The notes under the pieces are model-generated. The model saw only the letters and a list, made by a program, of their open reading frames with translations. It had not been told where the DNA came from and did no database searches. Shown piece after piece: positions 43,557 through 52,128 of a stretch of DNA of 64,000 nt. This stretch comes from Acetomicrobium sp. S15 = DSM 107314 (GTDB lineage Bacteria > Synergistota > Synergistia > Synergistales > Thermosynergistaceae): assembly GCF_016125955.1 (NCBI RefSeq), contig NZ_JADEVE010000244.1:1-64000 (forward strand). The letters run 5' to 3'. The position numbers were made by a program, and so were the translations under genes. Position 1 is the first letter of the stretch; every line of letters starts with the position of its first letter.

Positions 43557-45291
43557 TCCTGGTTACGATGTGAATCGCCGCATCGAGCTTTGGCAATGGG
43601 CGAGTTGTGCCTCGCTGCTCTTTTCGCTTTTGGCCCTTTTCTTTTTTCAAGTACTTAAAGCCGATGAGTATGTCCTGCTGGCCTCTCGAAACCGCCTGCG
43701 CATTGTGAGGATACAACCTCCAAGAGGCCTAATATTTGACGCCAATGGAATACCGCTTGCTACCAACGTCAGGACCTTTGCCATAGAGGGGTATCCTCTT
43801 GATTTGAAGGAGGGACTATTGAAGGATTTTGCCGGCCTTTTGTACCGCCACGGCATACCCTATAGTTTCGAGGATCTTTCGTCCTTCGTTGCGCGCCAGT
43901 ATCCCGTTCCTTATCGGGCGGTCACTTTGGTTTCAAACCTGACACTGGCTCAGATGGCTGAACTCGTGTCCGACGCGAACTTTCCCCGAGAGCTGTTTCC
44001 TGTAGCCCAATGGAAGCGCTCTTATCCGGCAGGGGCGGTTGTGGCTCACGTAGTAGGATATGTGGGCGAAATCTCCGCTGACGAATTGAGCGCGTCTTCT
44101 GAGGGCTATGAGGTTGGGGATATAGTAGGTAAGAATGGAATAGAGAAATTTTGCGAGGCGAGGCTTCGCGGGAGGCCCGGCGGTGAGATCGTGGAGGTAG
44201 ACGCAATGGGGAGGCGCGTTGGGGATCTGGGCCGTCGCTCGCCACGGAATGGTGAAGACGTTGTCCTCACCATCGACCTGGCATCTCAAAGGATCGCTGC
44301 AGAGATGTTGGATGGGCACAAAGGGGCGATCGTAGCCATGGACGTGAAAGATGGCGCCGTCAAAGTGCTCTATTCGTCACCATCTTTCGATCCCACACCA
44401 TTAGCCTGGGGTATTACGCGAAATGAGTGGAGAGCTTTAATGGATGACCCCGATGTGCCCATGATGAACAGGGTTATAGGCGGCTCTTATCCGCCCGGCT
44501 CCATTTTTAAGCCGGTGACCCTCATCGCCGGTTTAACAGAGGGTGTCGTAACGCTGCGCACGAAGGTTTACTGTCCTGGGCGTTTCGAACTGGGCGACAG
44601 GATTTTTCGCTGTTGGAGGAGTTGGGGGCACGGTTCGGTGGACGCGGTTAAAGCCCTCAGGGAATCGTGCGATGTATACTTTTACCAGTTGGGTGTTTGG
44701 ACCGGAATCGACCCGATAGTACAATGGGCGCAGTCCTTAGGCGTAGGTAAAACAACAGGGATTGCTTTACCAGGAGAGGTTGCCGGCAACATAGGTGGCC
44801 CAGATTGGAAATTGCGCAGATTTGGCGAGAGGTGGTACCAAGGAGACACGGTCAACTACGCCATAGGACAAGGTTTTTTGCTCGTTACGCCGATTCAAAT
44901 GGCCCGCCTCTTCGCCTGTATAGCTAACGGTGGCAAGCTTTTTCGCCCCCGCTTGATTTTGGATGAACCGATAGAGTATAACGAGATATCATTGTCGAGT
45001 GAAATTTTAAAGACGGTACAAAAAGGATTGGAGGGCGTGGTGGGCCCAAGAGGCACAGGAGAGGCGGCGGGGAAGTTTGGCGTTTCTGTGGCTGGCAAAA
45101 CTGGTACAGCTCAAAACCCTCACGGGGAGGATCACGCTTGGTTTGCAGGCTATGCGCCTGCTGACGAACCGCGCTATGTGGCGGTAGCGTTGGTCGAGGG
45201 TGGGGGCAAAGGGAGCGAAGTTGCGGCGCCGATCGTCGGGAGGCTGCTTGCAACTTTGGTAGAGCGCGACGGGGGTAAGAAACGTGAGTGA
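43549..45291 (+). CDS. mrdA: penicillin-binding protein 2 (elongasome transpeptidase)
   Basis: The 580-residue class B PBP has one N-terminal span (about 17-35) and a pedestal domain with PPRGLIFDANGIPLATN and the GDIVGKNGIEKFCEARLRG block. The transpeptidase domain has Ser318 in SIFK, SCD as second motif (ALRESCDVYFYQLG) and KTG at about 517 (AGKTGTAQ). It crosslinks side-wall peptidoglycan with RodA, encoded 3.5 kb downstream beyond minCDE. Overlaps mreD and minC by 8 bp each. Confidence 0.94.
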   Translation: MSNPGYDVNRRIELWQWASCASLLFSLLALFFFQVLKADEYVLLASRNRLRIVRIQPPRGLIFDANGIPLATNVRTFAIEGYPLDLKEGLLKDFAGLLYRHGIPYSFEDLSSFVARQYPVPYRAVTLVSNLTLAQMAELVSDANFPRELFPVAQWKRSYPAGAVVAHVVGYVGEISADELSASSEGYEVGDIVGKNGIEKFCEARLRGRPGGEIVEVDAMGRRVGDLGRRSPRNGEDVVLTIDLASQRIAAEMLDGHKGAIVAMDVKDGAVKVLYSSPSFDPTPLAWGITRNEWRALMDDPDVPMMNRVIGGSYPPGSIFKPVTLIAGLTEGVVTLRTKVYCPGRFELGDRIFRCWRSWGHGSVDAVKALRESCDVYFYQLGVWTGIDPIVQWAQSLGVGKTTGIALPGEVAGNIGGPDWKLRRFGERWYQGDTVNYAIGQGFLLVTPIQMARLFACIANGGKLFRPRLILDEPIEYNEISLSSEILKTVQKGLEGVVGPRGTGEAAGKFGVSVAGKTGTAQNPHGEDHAWFAGYAPADEPRYVAVALVEGGGKGSEVAAPIVGRLLATLVERDGGKKRE

Positions 45292-45964
45292 AGTCGAAGG
45301 CGGGATTTTGCTAAAAGGGAGCGGTCACAGGATCCGCTGTATCATCCCCGAAACACTCGAGGGAGACAGGTTATCTGAGGCGTTCGGACGCCTTGTAGAA
45401 GAAGGACGAAACCTTCTCGAGGGCGCAGAGGTCGTGATAGATCTCCAGGGAAGGGTTCTTTCGATCGATACATGGAAAGACATCCTGAAGCATCTAATTC
45501 TGGCGGGCGGCATGCAGGTCGTAGCCTGGTCGTCGAGCGATCCCGCCACGCAGGCTTTGTTGCACTCTGCCGGAATGATATTGGAAGATAGACAAAGAGT
45601 TAGCAAGCCCCCTCAAGGGGGATGCAAAGCCTTGATACTTCCTCGTTCTTTGAGGTCTGGCCAGAAAGTGGAAGCCGATGGCGATGTGATCGTGTTTGGC
45701 AATGTAAACGACGGCGCTGAAATATATGCTGGAGGGCACATTTGCGTTTGGGGAAGGCTTCAGGGATTGGCGCACGCGGGGTGCACGGGAGACGAAAAAG
45801 CCCGCATAGCGGTCCTCTCTTTGGAGGCTGTGCAGGTAAGGATCGGAAGTCTTTATAGCATACTAGACCGTGAAGGTCCTTGGTGGGCCAAGCCGGCAGC
45901 TGTAGCCGTGCAAAATGGCACCATAGTCCTTCGTTCCATGGACGGTTTTAGCTTCGGTGTATGA
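45284..45964 (+). CDS. minC: septum site-determining protein MinC
   Basis: MinC blocks FtsZ ring formation away from mid-cell. The 226-residue protein has a divergent N-terminal domain (VVIDLQGRVLSIDTWKDI) and the well-conserved C-terminal right-handed beta-helix with the signature VFGNVNDGAEIYAGGHICVW and GRLQGLAHAG, the MinD-binding face. GTG start overlaps mrdA. It is followed by minD after 12 bp. Confidence 0.94.
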   Translation: MSEVEGGILLKGSGHRIRCIIPETLEGDRLSEAFGRLVEEGRNLLEGAEVVIDLQGRVLSIDTWKDILKHLILAGGMQVVAWSSSDPATQALLHSAGMILEDRQRVSKPPQGGCKALILPRSLRSGQKVEADGDVIVFGNVNDGAEIYAGGHICVWGRLQGLAHAGCTGDEKARIAVLSLEAVQVRIGSLYSILDREGPWWAKPAAVAVQNGTIVLRSMDGFSFGV

Positions 45965-45976
45965 GGAGGGTTTTGG

Positions 45977-46777
45977 GTGGATACGAGGATAATTGTCGTT
46001 ACCTCTGGCAAGGGCGGTGTCGGCAAGACCACAACTACGGCCAACTTAGCCGTGGCATTGGCCCGTGCCGGCAAAAAGGTTTTGGCCGTGGACGCTGACA
46101 TAGGCCTACGCAATCTCGACGTAGTCCTGGGTCTTGAGAACCGCATAGTATACAGCCTTGTCGACGTAATAGAGGGCCAATGTCGACTTCAGCAGGCGCT
46201 GGTCCGTGACAAGCGGGTAGAAACCCTATATTTGCTTCCCGCCGCTCAGACGCGCACCAAAGAAGCTGTGTCGTCCGAGCAAATGCAAGGGTTATGCGAC
46301 TCGCTCAGGGGGGAATTCGATTTCGTCTTCATAGATAGCCCTGCCGGCATAGAGTCCGGTTTTCGTAACGCTGCGGTTGGTGCCGATAGTGCTTTGGTGG
46401 TGACGACGCCTGAGATATCAGCTGTGCGGGACGCCGATCGTATCATAGGGCTTTTGGAGTCGATGGAAAAGTCCGATATCTCTTTGATAATCAATCGCAT
46501 ACGCCCAGAAATGGTGCGGCAAGGAGATATGCTCGATATTTCCGATGTAGTTGAGATCCTCGCCGTGGCTTTGATAGGTATTGTGCCCGATGACGATGCC
46601 GTCGTCATCTCCACGAACAAGGGGGAACCGCTTACCCTTCATTCGAGTTCCCAGGCGGCTAAGGCTTTCTTCAATATAGCGCGCCGCCTCACGGGGGAAA
46701 AGGTGCCTTTTGAGGAACTCGAGTTTGCCAACAGAGGAGGTTTTTGGGGCAAGTTCAGAAAGCTATTGCGATTTTAG
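45977..46777 (+). CDS. minD: septum site-determining ATPase MinD
   Basis: The 266-residue ParA/MinD-type ATPase has a deviant Walker A (SGKGGVGKTTTTANLA), switch I DADIGLRNLDVVLGLENR, switch II DSPAGIESGF, and a C-terminal amphipathic membrane-targeting helix (FWGKFRKLLRF). It recruits MinC to the membrane and is released by MinE, encoded next. GTG start with gaggaggg six bases upstream. Confidence 0.97.
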   Translation: MDTRIIVVTSGKGGVGKTTTTANLAVALARAGKKVLAVDADIGLRNLDVVLGLENRIVYSLVDVIEGQCRLQQALVRDKRVETLYLLPAAQTRTKEAVSSEQMQGLCDSLRGEFDFVFIDSPAGIESGFRNAAVGADSALVVTTPEISAVRDADRIIGLLESMEKSDISLIINRIRPEMVRQGDMLDISDVVEILAVALIGIVPDDDAVVISTNKGEPLTLHSSSQAAKAFFNIARRLTGEKVPFEELEFANRGGFWGKFRKLLRF

Positions 46778-46801
46778 CGGCTTATAGGGAGGTGTGCGAG
46801 A

Positions 46802-47080
46802 ATGCCCTTCTGGGAAAAATTCTTCCGGCGCAAAGGCTCCAAAGATGTGGCAAAAGAGCGCCTTCAACTCGTGCTCATTCACGATCGTGCCGATATCTCA
46901 CCGGACGTTTTGGAGAAGTTGAGAAAGGATTTGATACAGACAATAGGCAAATACTTGGATATAGACGACAAACGCATAGAGTTGGAAATTGAGCGGGAGG
47001 ATCGTTCCGTCGCCTTGGTGGCTAACATTCCACTGATGGGCGTCAAGAGGCAGCTTAAAACGTTATCTCCTGAGCAATGA
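46802..47080 (+). CDS. minE: cell division topological specificity factor MinE
   Basis: The 92-residue protein has an N-terminal membrane/MinD-binding segment (MPFWEKFFRRKGSKDVAKERLQ) and a C-terminal dimerisation domain (ISPDVLEKLRKDLIQTIGKY). It stimulates MinD ATPase and drives pole-to-pole oscillation. The presence of minE rather than divIVA implies the oscillating system. The stop overlaps the rodA ATG (ATGA). Confidence 0.93.
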   Translation: MPFWEKFFRRKGSKDVAKERLQLVLIHDRADISPDVLEKLRKDLIQTIGKYLDIDDKRIELEIEREDRSVALVANIPLMGVKRQLKTLSPEQ

Positions 47081-48183
47081 GGCAAACTGAAGAACAGAGG
47101 GAGTGGATAACATCTCTGCTTCTTCTGGATTATTGGCTTTTGGGGAGCGCGATCCTTCTCTTCTGCGTCGGTTTGGTTACTATATATAGCGCCACGTTGG
47201 GATGGAAGGTCAACTTCTTCGCGCGCCAATTCGTATGGGGCATTTTCTCGGCCTTAGCCTTTTTGGTGACTCTCAAGATAGGATATAGCTGTCTGCTTAG
47301 GTGGGGACATGTCATTTATGGGGTCTGCTTATTGGCGCTCGCAGGACTGTTGGTTTCAGGCCATGTGACCCGCGGCGCCCAGAGCTGGTACGTCTTAGGT
47401 CCTCTTCGCCTCCAGCCGGCCGAGTTCGTAAAAGTCGGGTTGGCCCTCTTTTTGTCGCGCTTCCTTTTCAGGCACCCACCAAAGGAATTCGCCACGTTTT
47501 TGTGGGCCTTGACTTTGGCCGGCGCAGGAGGGGCCTTAATCCTCCTGCAGCCGGACATGGGCAGTGCTTTGGTATATGGGTTCATGACGTTGATAGCGCT
47601 TTTCGTATCTGGGGCTCCCTGGCGTTATATAGCCGGGCTTTTGGGGTGCCTGGTGGCCTCGTTTCCTCTGGTATGGCTCTTTTTAGCCGATTACCAGAAA
47701 CTGCGCCTGCTCACCTTCTTCGATCCGTCGGTAGATCCTTTAGGTGCCGGTTATAATGTCATTCAGTCGCGCATTGCGGTGGGTTCGGGTGGATTGTTGG
47801 GGAAAGGCTTTCTTGCCGGGACGCAGAGCAAGCTGCGCTTTCTGCCTGAGCCTCACACGGATTTCGCATTCAGCGTCTTCGCTGAGGAATTTGGCTTCAT
47901 CGGTGGTGCGATTATGATCGCACTCTATGTCCTTCTAATTTGGAGAATGGTCAAAATCGGGCTTGCGGCGAAAGACGTTCGCGCCAAAGTGTTGGTCGCT
48001 ATGTTGTCAGCGTGGTTTTGGTTACAGGCTGCAGAAAGCATAATGATGAGCGTGGGGCTCGCTCCCGTGACTGGCCTGCCCCTTCCCTTTGTGAGTTACG
48101 GGGGCAGCTCCCTGCTGGCCTCGGCCATCGCCCTCGCCTGCGTTGAAAGCGTGCACTTATCCACGTTGAAGAAATATGAATGA
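47077..48183 (+). CDS. rodA: peptidoglycan glycosyltransferase RodA (SEDS family)
   Basis: The 368-residue protein has ten spans and SEDS features: QPAEFVKVGLALFLSRFL, LQPDMGSALVYGFMTLIALFV, the catalytic-loop YNVIQSRIAVGSGGLLGKGF, LPEPHTDFAFSVFAEEFGF and VTGLPLPFVSYGGSSLL. FtsW is the paralogous alternative; context with mreBCD and mrdA favours RodA. It polymerises side-wall glycan together with PBP2. Last gene of the shape/septum block; the next gene starts 15 bp on. Confidence 0.93.
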   Translation: MRQTEEQREWITSLLLLDYWLLGSAILLFCVGLVTIYSATLGWKVNFFARQFVWGIFSALAFLVTLKIGYSCLLRWGHVIYGVCLLALAGLLVSGHVTRGAQSWYVLGPLRLQPAEFVKVGLALFLSRFLFRHPPKEFATFLWALTLAGAGGALILLQPDMGSALVYGFMTLIALFVSGAPWRYIAGLLGCLVASFPLVWLFLADYQKLRLLTFFDPSVDPLGAGYNVIQSRIAVGSGGLLGKGFLAGTQSKLRFLPEPHTDFAFSVFAEEFGFIGGAIMIALYVLLIWRMVKIGLAAKDVRAKVLVAMLSAWFWLQAAESIMMSVGLAPVTGLPLPFVSYGGSSLLASAIALACVESVHLSTLKKYE

Positions 48184-48198
48184 TTTGGAGGGTCTTCG

Positions 48199-49995
48199 GT
48201 GAAAGAACTACAAGATCCGCGTTTTCGCCTCTTGTCGCAGGTTAAGCGCCCAGCTCGCTACATAGGAAGCGAAATAGAAACCTTGTCGCCCAAAGAACTG
48301 GGAAGCGACAGCGTAACCGTCTGTCTTGCCTTTCCAGATGCCTACGAGCTCGGTATGAGCTATCTCGGCTTTCAGATATTTTATCGCCTCATCAAGTCGA
48401 TCCCCTTTGCGGATGTGGATCGCGTCTACGCCCCGTGGCCAGATATGGAGAAATTACTTCGCGCCGAGGGGTTACCGTTATGCTCATCCGAGTGGGGCCT
48501 TTCGCTTAAAGCCTTCGATGTCTTGGCTTTTACGCTGCAATACGAGCTCACGGCCACGAATATTTTGACCATGCTCGCACTTGGAGAAATACCGCTTCAT
48601 AGCGACGAGAGGAGAGACGAAGATCCCATCGTCATCGCAGGCGGGCCCGGAGCGTTTGTTCCCGAGCCCTTGGCGCCCTTTATAGATGCCTTCTGCGTCG
48701 GAGATGGAGAAGTCTTGTTCCCGCCGTTGCTCGAGCTCCTTCGCGGCACAAAGGGGATGCGCAGAGATGAGCGCTTAAAATTGATCGCAGGACTCGCCGG
48801 CTTTTACGTGCCCGGCGTTATCCCGGTTGTGCCTTCTTCGGTAAAGCGGCAGATCGTGATGGATTTGGAAAAGGCCTTTTACCCTGATTCTATGCTCGTT
48901 CCGCTCTCAGGCATAGTGCACGACAGGGCTAGCGTCGAGGTGTTCCGCGGCTGCACTCAGGGATGTCGCTTCTGCCAGGCTGGCATGGCCTATCGACCCG
49001 TTCGCAGTCGAAGCCCCGAGAAAGTGCTCGCCCTTTGCAAAAGCCTCTTAAGGTCCACCGGTTGGGAGGAATTGGGACTTCTTTCCCTTTCTACCTGCGA
49101 TTACCGCGGTCTGCTCTCAGTTCTCGATGGACTCTTCCCTTTAATGCAAGAGGGGATAAAACTCAGCCTGCCGAGCCTCAGGATGGATCGCTTTTCTGTG
49201 GAATTAGCCTCTCGCCTTGAGACAGCCAGACGAGGGGGACTCACCTTCGCTCCTGAGGCCGGAAGTCAGCGGTTGCGAAACGTGATCAACAAGAAGATCA
49301 CCGACGAGAACATAAAGGAGACGCTGGAGACGGCCTTCTCTCACGGATGGGAGCGGGTCAAGCTCTATTTCATGATGGGCCTTCCCACGGAAGAGGAAGA
49401 AGACCTCATGGGAATCGTCAAGTTGGCGAACGAAGCGCTCCGCATAGGGAAGGCCAATAAAAAGAGGGCCGAAATCTCGGTCTCTGTGGCAGGTTTTATG
49501 CCTAAGCCGCACACACCATTTCAATGGGAGGGGCAGCTTCCGAGGGACGAACTCTTGGAGCGAGGAAGGTGGCTCAAGGCTAGGAGCAAAAAGCCGGGGA
49601 TCGCCTTGAGTTATCATGATCCAGATCAAAGTTTTATCGAAGCGGTCATCGCGAGGGGCGACAGGCGCGTCGCCGAAGCGATAGAGGAGGCCTGGCAGCG
49701 GGGTGCCAGGTTCGACGGATGGACGGAGACGTTTTCTTTCTCCTTATGGGCGGATGCCTTTGAAGCTTGTGGCTTGGATGCCGCATCGATAGCCCAAAGG
49801 AAGCGTGGCGTGGAGGAGGTCCTCCCCTGGGACCATATAGATGTGGGTGTGGACAAGGCGTTTTTGCTGAGCGAGCGCGACAGGGCTTATGCGGGTTCGA
49901 TCTCACCGGATTGTCGCGTCGGTGCTTGTCTTTCCTGCGGTTGGCATCTTAAAGGTTGCCGAGGGGGAAATTCGGATTGCCCCGGTCGGGTTTGA
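48199..49995 (+). CDS. radical SAM protein of the TIGR03960 type
   Basis: The 598-residue protein begins with a B12-binding-like domain (AFPDAYELGMSYLGFQIFYR, GGPGAFVPEPLAPFIDAFCVGDGE) followed by a radical SAM core whose cluster motif is RGCTQGCRFCQAG around residue 252-262. APEAGSQRLRNVINK and FMMGLPTEEEEDL are typical. A C-terminal cysteine region (CRVGACLSCGWHLKGC) closes it. The family is widespread and often next to a DUF2344 protein and RNase E/G, exactly the order here. The substrate is unknown; tRNA or rRNA modification has been suggested only from context. GTG start after ggagg. Confidence 0.87.
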   Translation: MKELQDPRFRLLSQVKRPARYIGSEIETLSPKELGSDSVTVCLAFPDAYELGMSYLGFQIFYRLIKSIPFADVDRVYAPWPDMEKLLRAEGLPLCSSEWGLSLKAFDVLAFTLQYELTATNILTMLALGEIPLHSDERRDEDPIVIAGGPGAFVPEPLAPFIDAFCVGDGEVLFPPLLELLRGTKGMRRDERLKLIAGLAGFYVPGVIPVVPSSVKRQIVMDLEKAFYPDSMLVPLSGIVHDRASVEVFRGCTQGCRFCQAGMAYRPVRSRSPEKVLALCKSLLRSTGWEELGLLSLSTCDYRGLLSVLDGLFPLMQEGIKLSLPSLRMDRFSVELASRLETARRGGLTFAPEAGSQRLRNVINKKITDENIKETLETAFSHGWERVKLYFMMGLPTEEEEDLMGIVKLANEALRIGKANKKRAEISVSVAGFMPKPHTPFQWEGQLPRDELLERGRWLKARSKKPGIALSYHDPDQSFIEAVIARGDRRVAEAIEEAWQRGARFDGWTETFSFSLWADAFEACGLDAASIAQRKRGVEEVLPWDHIDVGVDKAFLLSERDRAYAGSISPDCRVGACLSCGWHLKGCRGGNSDCPGRV

Positions 49996-50018
49996 GAGAC
50001 TTCAGAGGTGGTAAATGG

Positions 50019-50612
50019 ATGAGACTGCGCGTTACTTTTGAAAAGAGAGGCCTGTTGTGTTTTATCCCGCATGTAGAGCTGCCCAAGCTGTTCTGTCGCT
50101 CGGCCAGGAGGGCAGGTTTTAGGCTTCAAAACACCGCCGGACTTGTCCCGCACCCGAAGCTGAGCCTGGGACCGGCTCTGCCTATGGGCGTTTTGGGACT
50201 ATCTGAACCGGCGGAGTTTTGGCTCGAAAGCTGGCATCCTGAGGCGATGAAAGAGTGGAACGCCCACCTTCCTGAAGGGATTAAATTACTCTGCACCGAG
50301 GAGGTCTTCGGCAAACCTTTGAATGAGCTGTGCACAGCCGCTTCTTACGAGATATTCCCACGCGGATCCTTCTCTCTTGGCGCCATATACAGAGCGATAG
50401 CCAAAAACGCCTCCGCCTTAGGACTTTTAGCGCTTGAACAGGGCGACGAAAAACTTGAACTTTCTCAAGAAGATCCCAATCGACATACCCCTTCGGAATT
50501 GGTGAAGTGTTTGGTGAATGAAAATGCGATAGGCGGGTGGCAGGACTTGCTAGTCGTGCGAAGGTGCGTCGGGGGATGGGATGGGGAACGGGTGAGGCCG
50601 CTCCTCGGATGA
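50019..50612 (+). CDS. DUF2344 radical SAM-associated protein (TIGR03936 type)
   Basis: The 197-residue protein starts MRLRVTFEKRGLLCFIPHVELPKLFCRSARRAGF, followed by SLGPALPMGVLGLSEPAEFWL, the standard pattern of TIGR03936. It is a separate gene here, whereas some bacteria have it fused to the radical SAM partner upstream. Function unknown; it probably presents the substrate. ATG at 50019 follows gaggtgg; an upstream in-frame opening overlaps the previous gene and lacks a site. 16 bp before rng. Confidence 0.85.
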   Translation: MRLRVTFEKRGLLCFIPHVELPKLFCRSARRAGFRLQNTAGLVPHPKLSLGPALPMGVLGLSEPAEFWLESWHPEAMKEWNAHLPEGIKLLCTEEVFGKPLNELCTAASYEIFPRGSFSLGAIYRAIAKNASALGLLALEQGDEKLELSQEDPNRHTPSELVKCLVNENAIGGWQDLLVVRRCVGGWDGERVRPLLG

Positions 50613-50628
50613 GATTGGAGGAAGAGAA

Positions 50629-52128
50629 GTGACCGTCGAAAGAAAAATCATAGTCAACGCCGCCGAGCCCGAGGAGACGCGCATAGCAGTGGTGGAAGAA
50701 GGGAAACTCTGCGAATTTTTTATCGAGCGCATCTGGGATCGCCATATGGCCGGTGATATCTACAAAGCCCGCGTAGATACGGTGCTTCCCGGCATGCACG
50801 CCGCATTTGTAAACTTGGGCGAGGGGCGCAATGCCTTTCTCTATCTGGCCGACGCAAAGGGGCATAAGGTGGAGCCGAATGCCGCCATACTGGTCCAGGT
50901 GATGAGGGTCGCAAGAAAGGGAAAAGGCGCCAGGGTGACGGCCCACATATCGCTGCCCGGCAGATATGTGGTGTTGGTTCCCGGTGGGAAGGAAATAGGG
51001 GTCTCCCGTAGGATCGAAAGTCCTGAGGAACGCCGCCGCCTTCGGACCCTCGCGAGGCAGTTGAGGCCCAAGGGCTTTGGTTTGATAGTGCGCACTGTAG
51101 CTGCTGGGGCAGACGAGGATCTATTGATCCAGGATTTGACCGAGCTTATGGACCTTTGGCGGAGCATAGAACACACCGTTCTATCTCAAGAGGCCCCTTG
51201 TTTGATATACAAAGATATGGGCTTGTTGGGCCGCATCTTGAGGGACGAAGTTTCTGGAGACATTGCGGAGATTGTGGTAGACAGCGAGGAAGAGTACAAA
51301 GAGGTGAAGGAGTATATCGATCGCTTCTGTCCTGAAAAACCTCCAGAGGTGAGTTTACATAGAGGGAATGTGCCGATTTTTGAATTTTACGGCTTAGAGA
51401 AGGAGATAGAAGAAGCATTAGACAGGAAGGCTTGGCTTCCGTCGGGGGGCTATCTCGTGATCGATCAGACGGAGGCTTTCACGATAATCGATGTGAATAC
51501 TGGAAAATATGTGGGCAAGGCCAACTTGAGGCAGACCGTATTAGATACGAACTTAGAGGCAGCTTCTGAGATAGCTCGTCAAATCAGACTGAGGGCGCTC
51601 GGGGGCATGATCATAGTCGACTTTATAGATATGGACCGTGATAAAGATCAACAGGCTCTCTTGTCGAAGTTAAACGAACTCTTCAAAGGAGACCACTACA
51701 GAGCGCGCGTCTTCGGCATCACGCACCTTGGGTTAGTGGAGATGACGCGCAAGCGTGCTCGCCCGGATGTGCGTGCTGTCTTGAGCAGGAACTGCCCCTT
51801 TTGTTCAGGCAACGGCTGGGTGCTCAAAGAGGATACCGTCGCCATGAATCTAAAGCGTTTCCTGCGCAAGGTCGCGCTCTCCAGCAAGCCGGAGGCTATC
51901 CTCGTGGAGATGTATCCGAGCGTGGCTTGTTATGTCGCCGAGACTTACCTTTCCAGTTGGGAAGAGGAGCTTGGGCTTAGAATGTTCATCCGCGAGACAC
52001 CCGAATTCCAGTGGGCAAAATACCGCCTCGACTTCCAGGGCCCGCTTGAGCAAGCGGAAAGGCGTGTAAAACTCCTCCGGGAGGCGAAGGTCGTTGTACA
52101 TAGCAGCGCTGCGCCTGAAAGGGTTTAA
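50629..52128 (+). CDS. rng: ribonuclease E/G
   Basis: The 499-residue endoribonuclease has an S1 domain (GDIYKARVDTVLPGMHAAFVNLG), a 5'-sensor/RNase H-like region, and the DNase I-like catalytic domain with the Mg-binding aspartates in TIIDVNTGKYVG and MIIVDFIDMDRD. The zinc-link CPFCSGNGWV that joins dimers is present. The length and the absence of a long disordered scaffold fit RNase G more than RNase E. GTG start. Its last 35 bases overlap smc. Confidence 0.93.
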   Translation: MTVERKIIVNAAEPEETRIAVVEEGKLCEFFIERIWDRHMAGDIYKARVDTVLPGMHAAFVNLGEGRNAFLYLADAKGHKVEPNAAILVQVMRVARKGKGARVTAHISLPGRYVVLVPGGKEIGVSRRIESPEERRRLRTLARQLRPKGFGLIVRTVAAGADEDLLIQDLTELMDLWRSIEHTVLSQEAPCLIYKDMGLLGRILRDEVSGDIAEIVVDSEEEYKEVKEYIDRFCPEKPPEVSLHRGNVPIFEFYGLEKEIEEALDRKAWLPSGGYLVIDQTEAFTIIDVNTGKYVGKANLRQTVLDTNLEAASEIARQIRLRALGGMIIVDFIDMDRDKDQQALLSKLNELFKGDHYRARVFGITHLGLVEMTRKRARPDVRAVLSRNCPFCSGNGWVLKEDTVAMNLKRFLRKVALSSKPEAILVEMYPSVACYVAETYLSSWEEELGLRMFIRETPEFQWAKYRLDFQGPLEQAERRVKLLREAKVVVHSSAAPERV

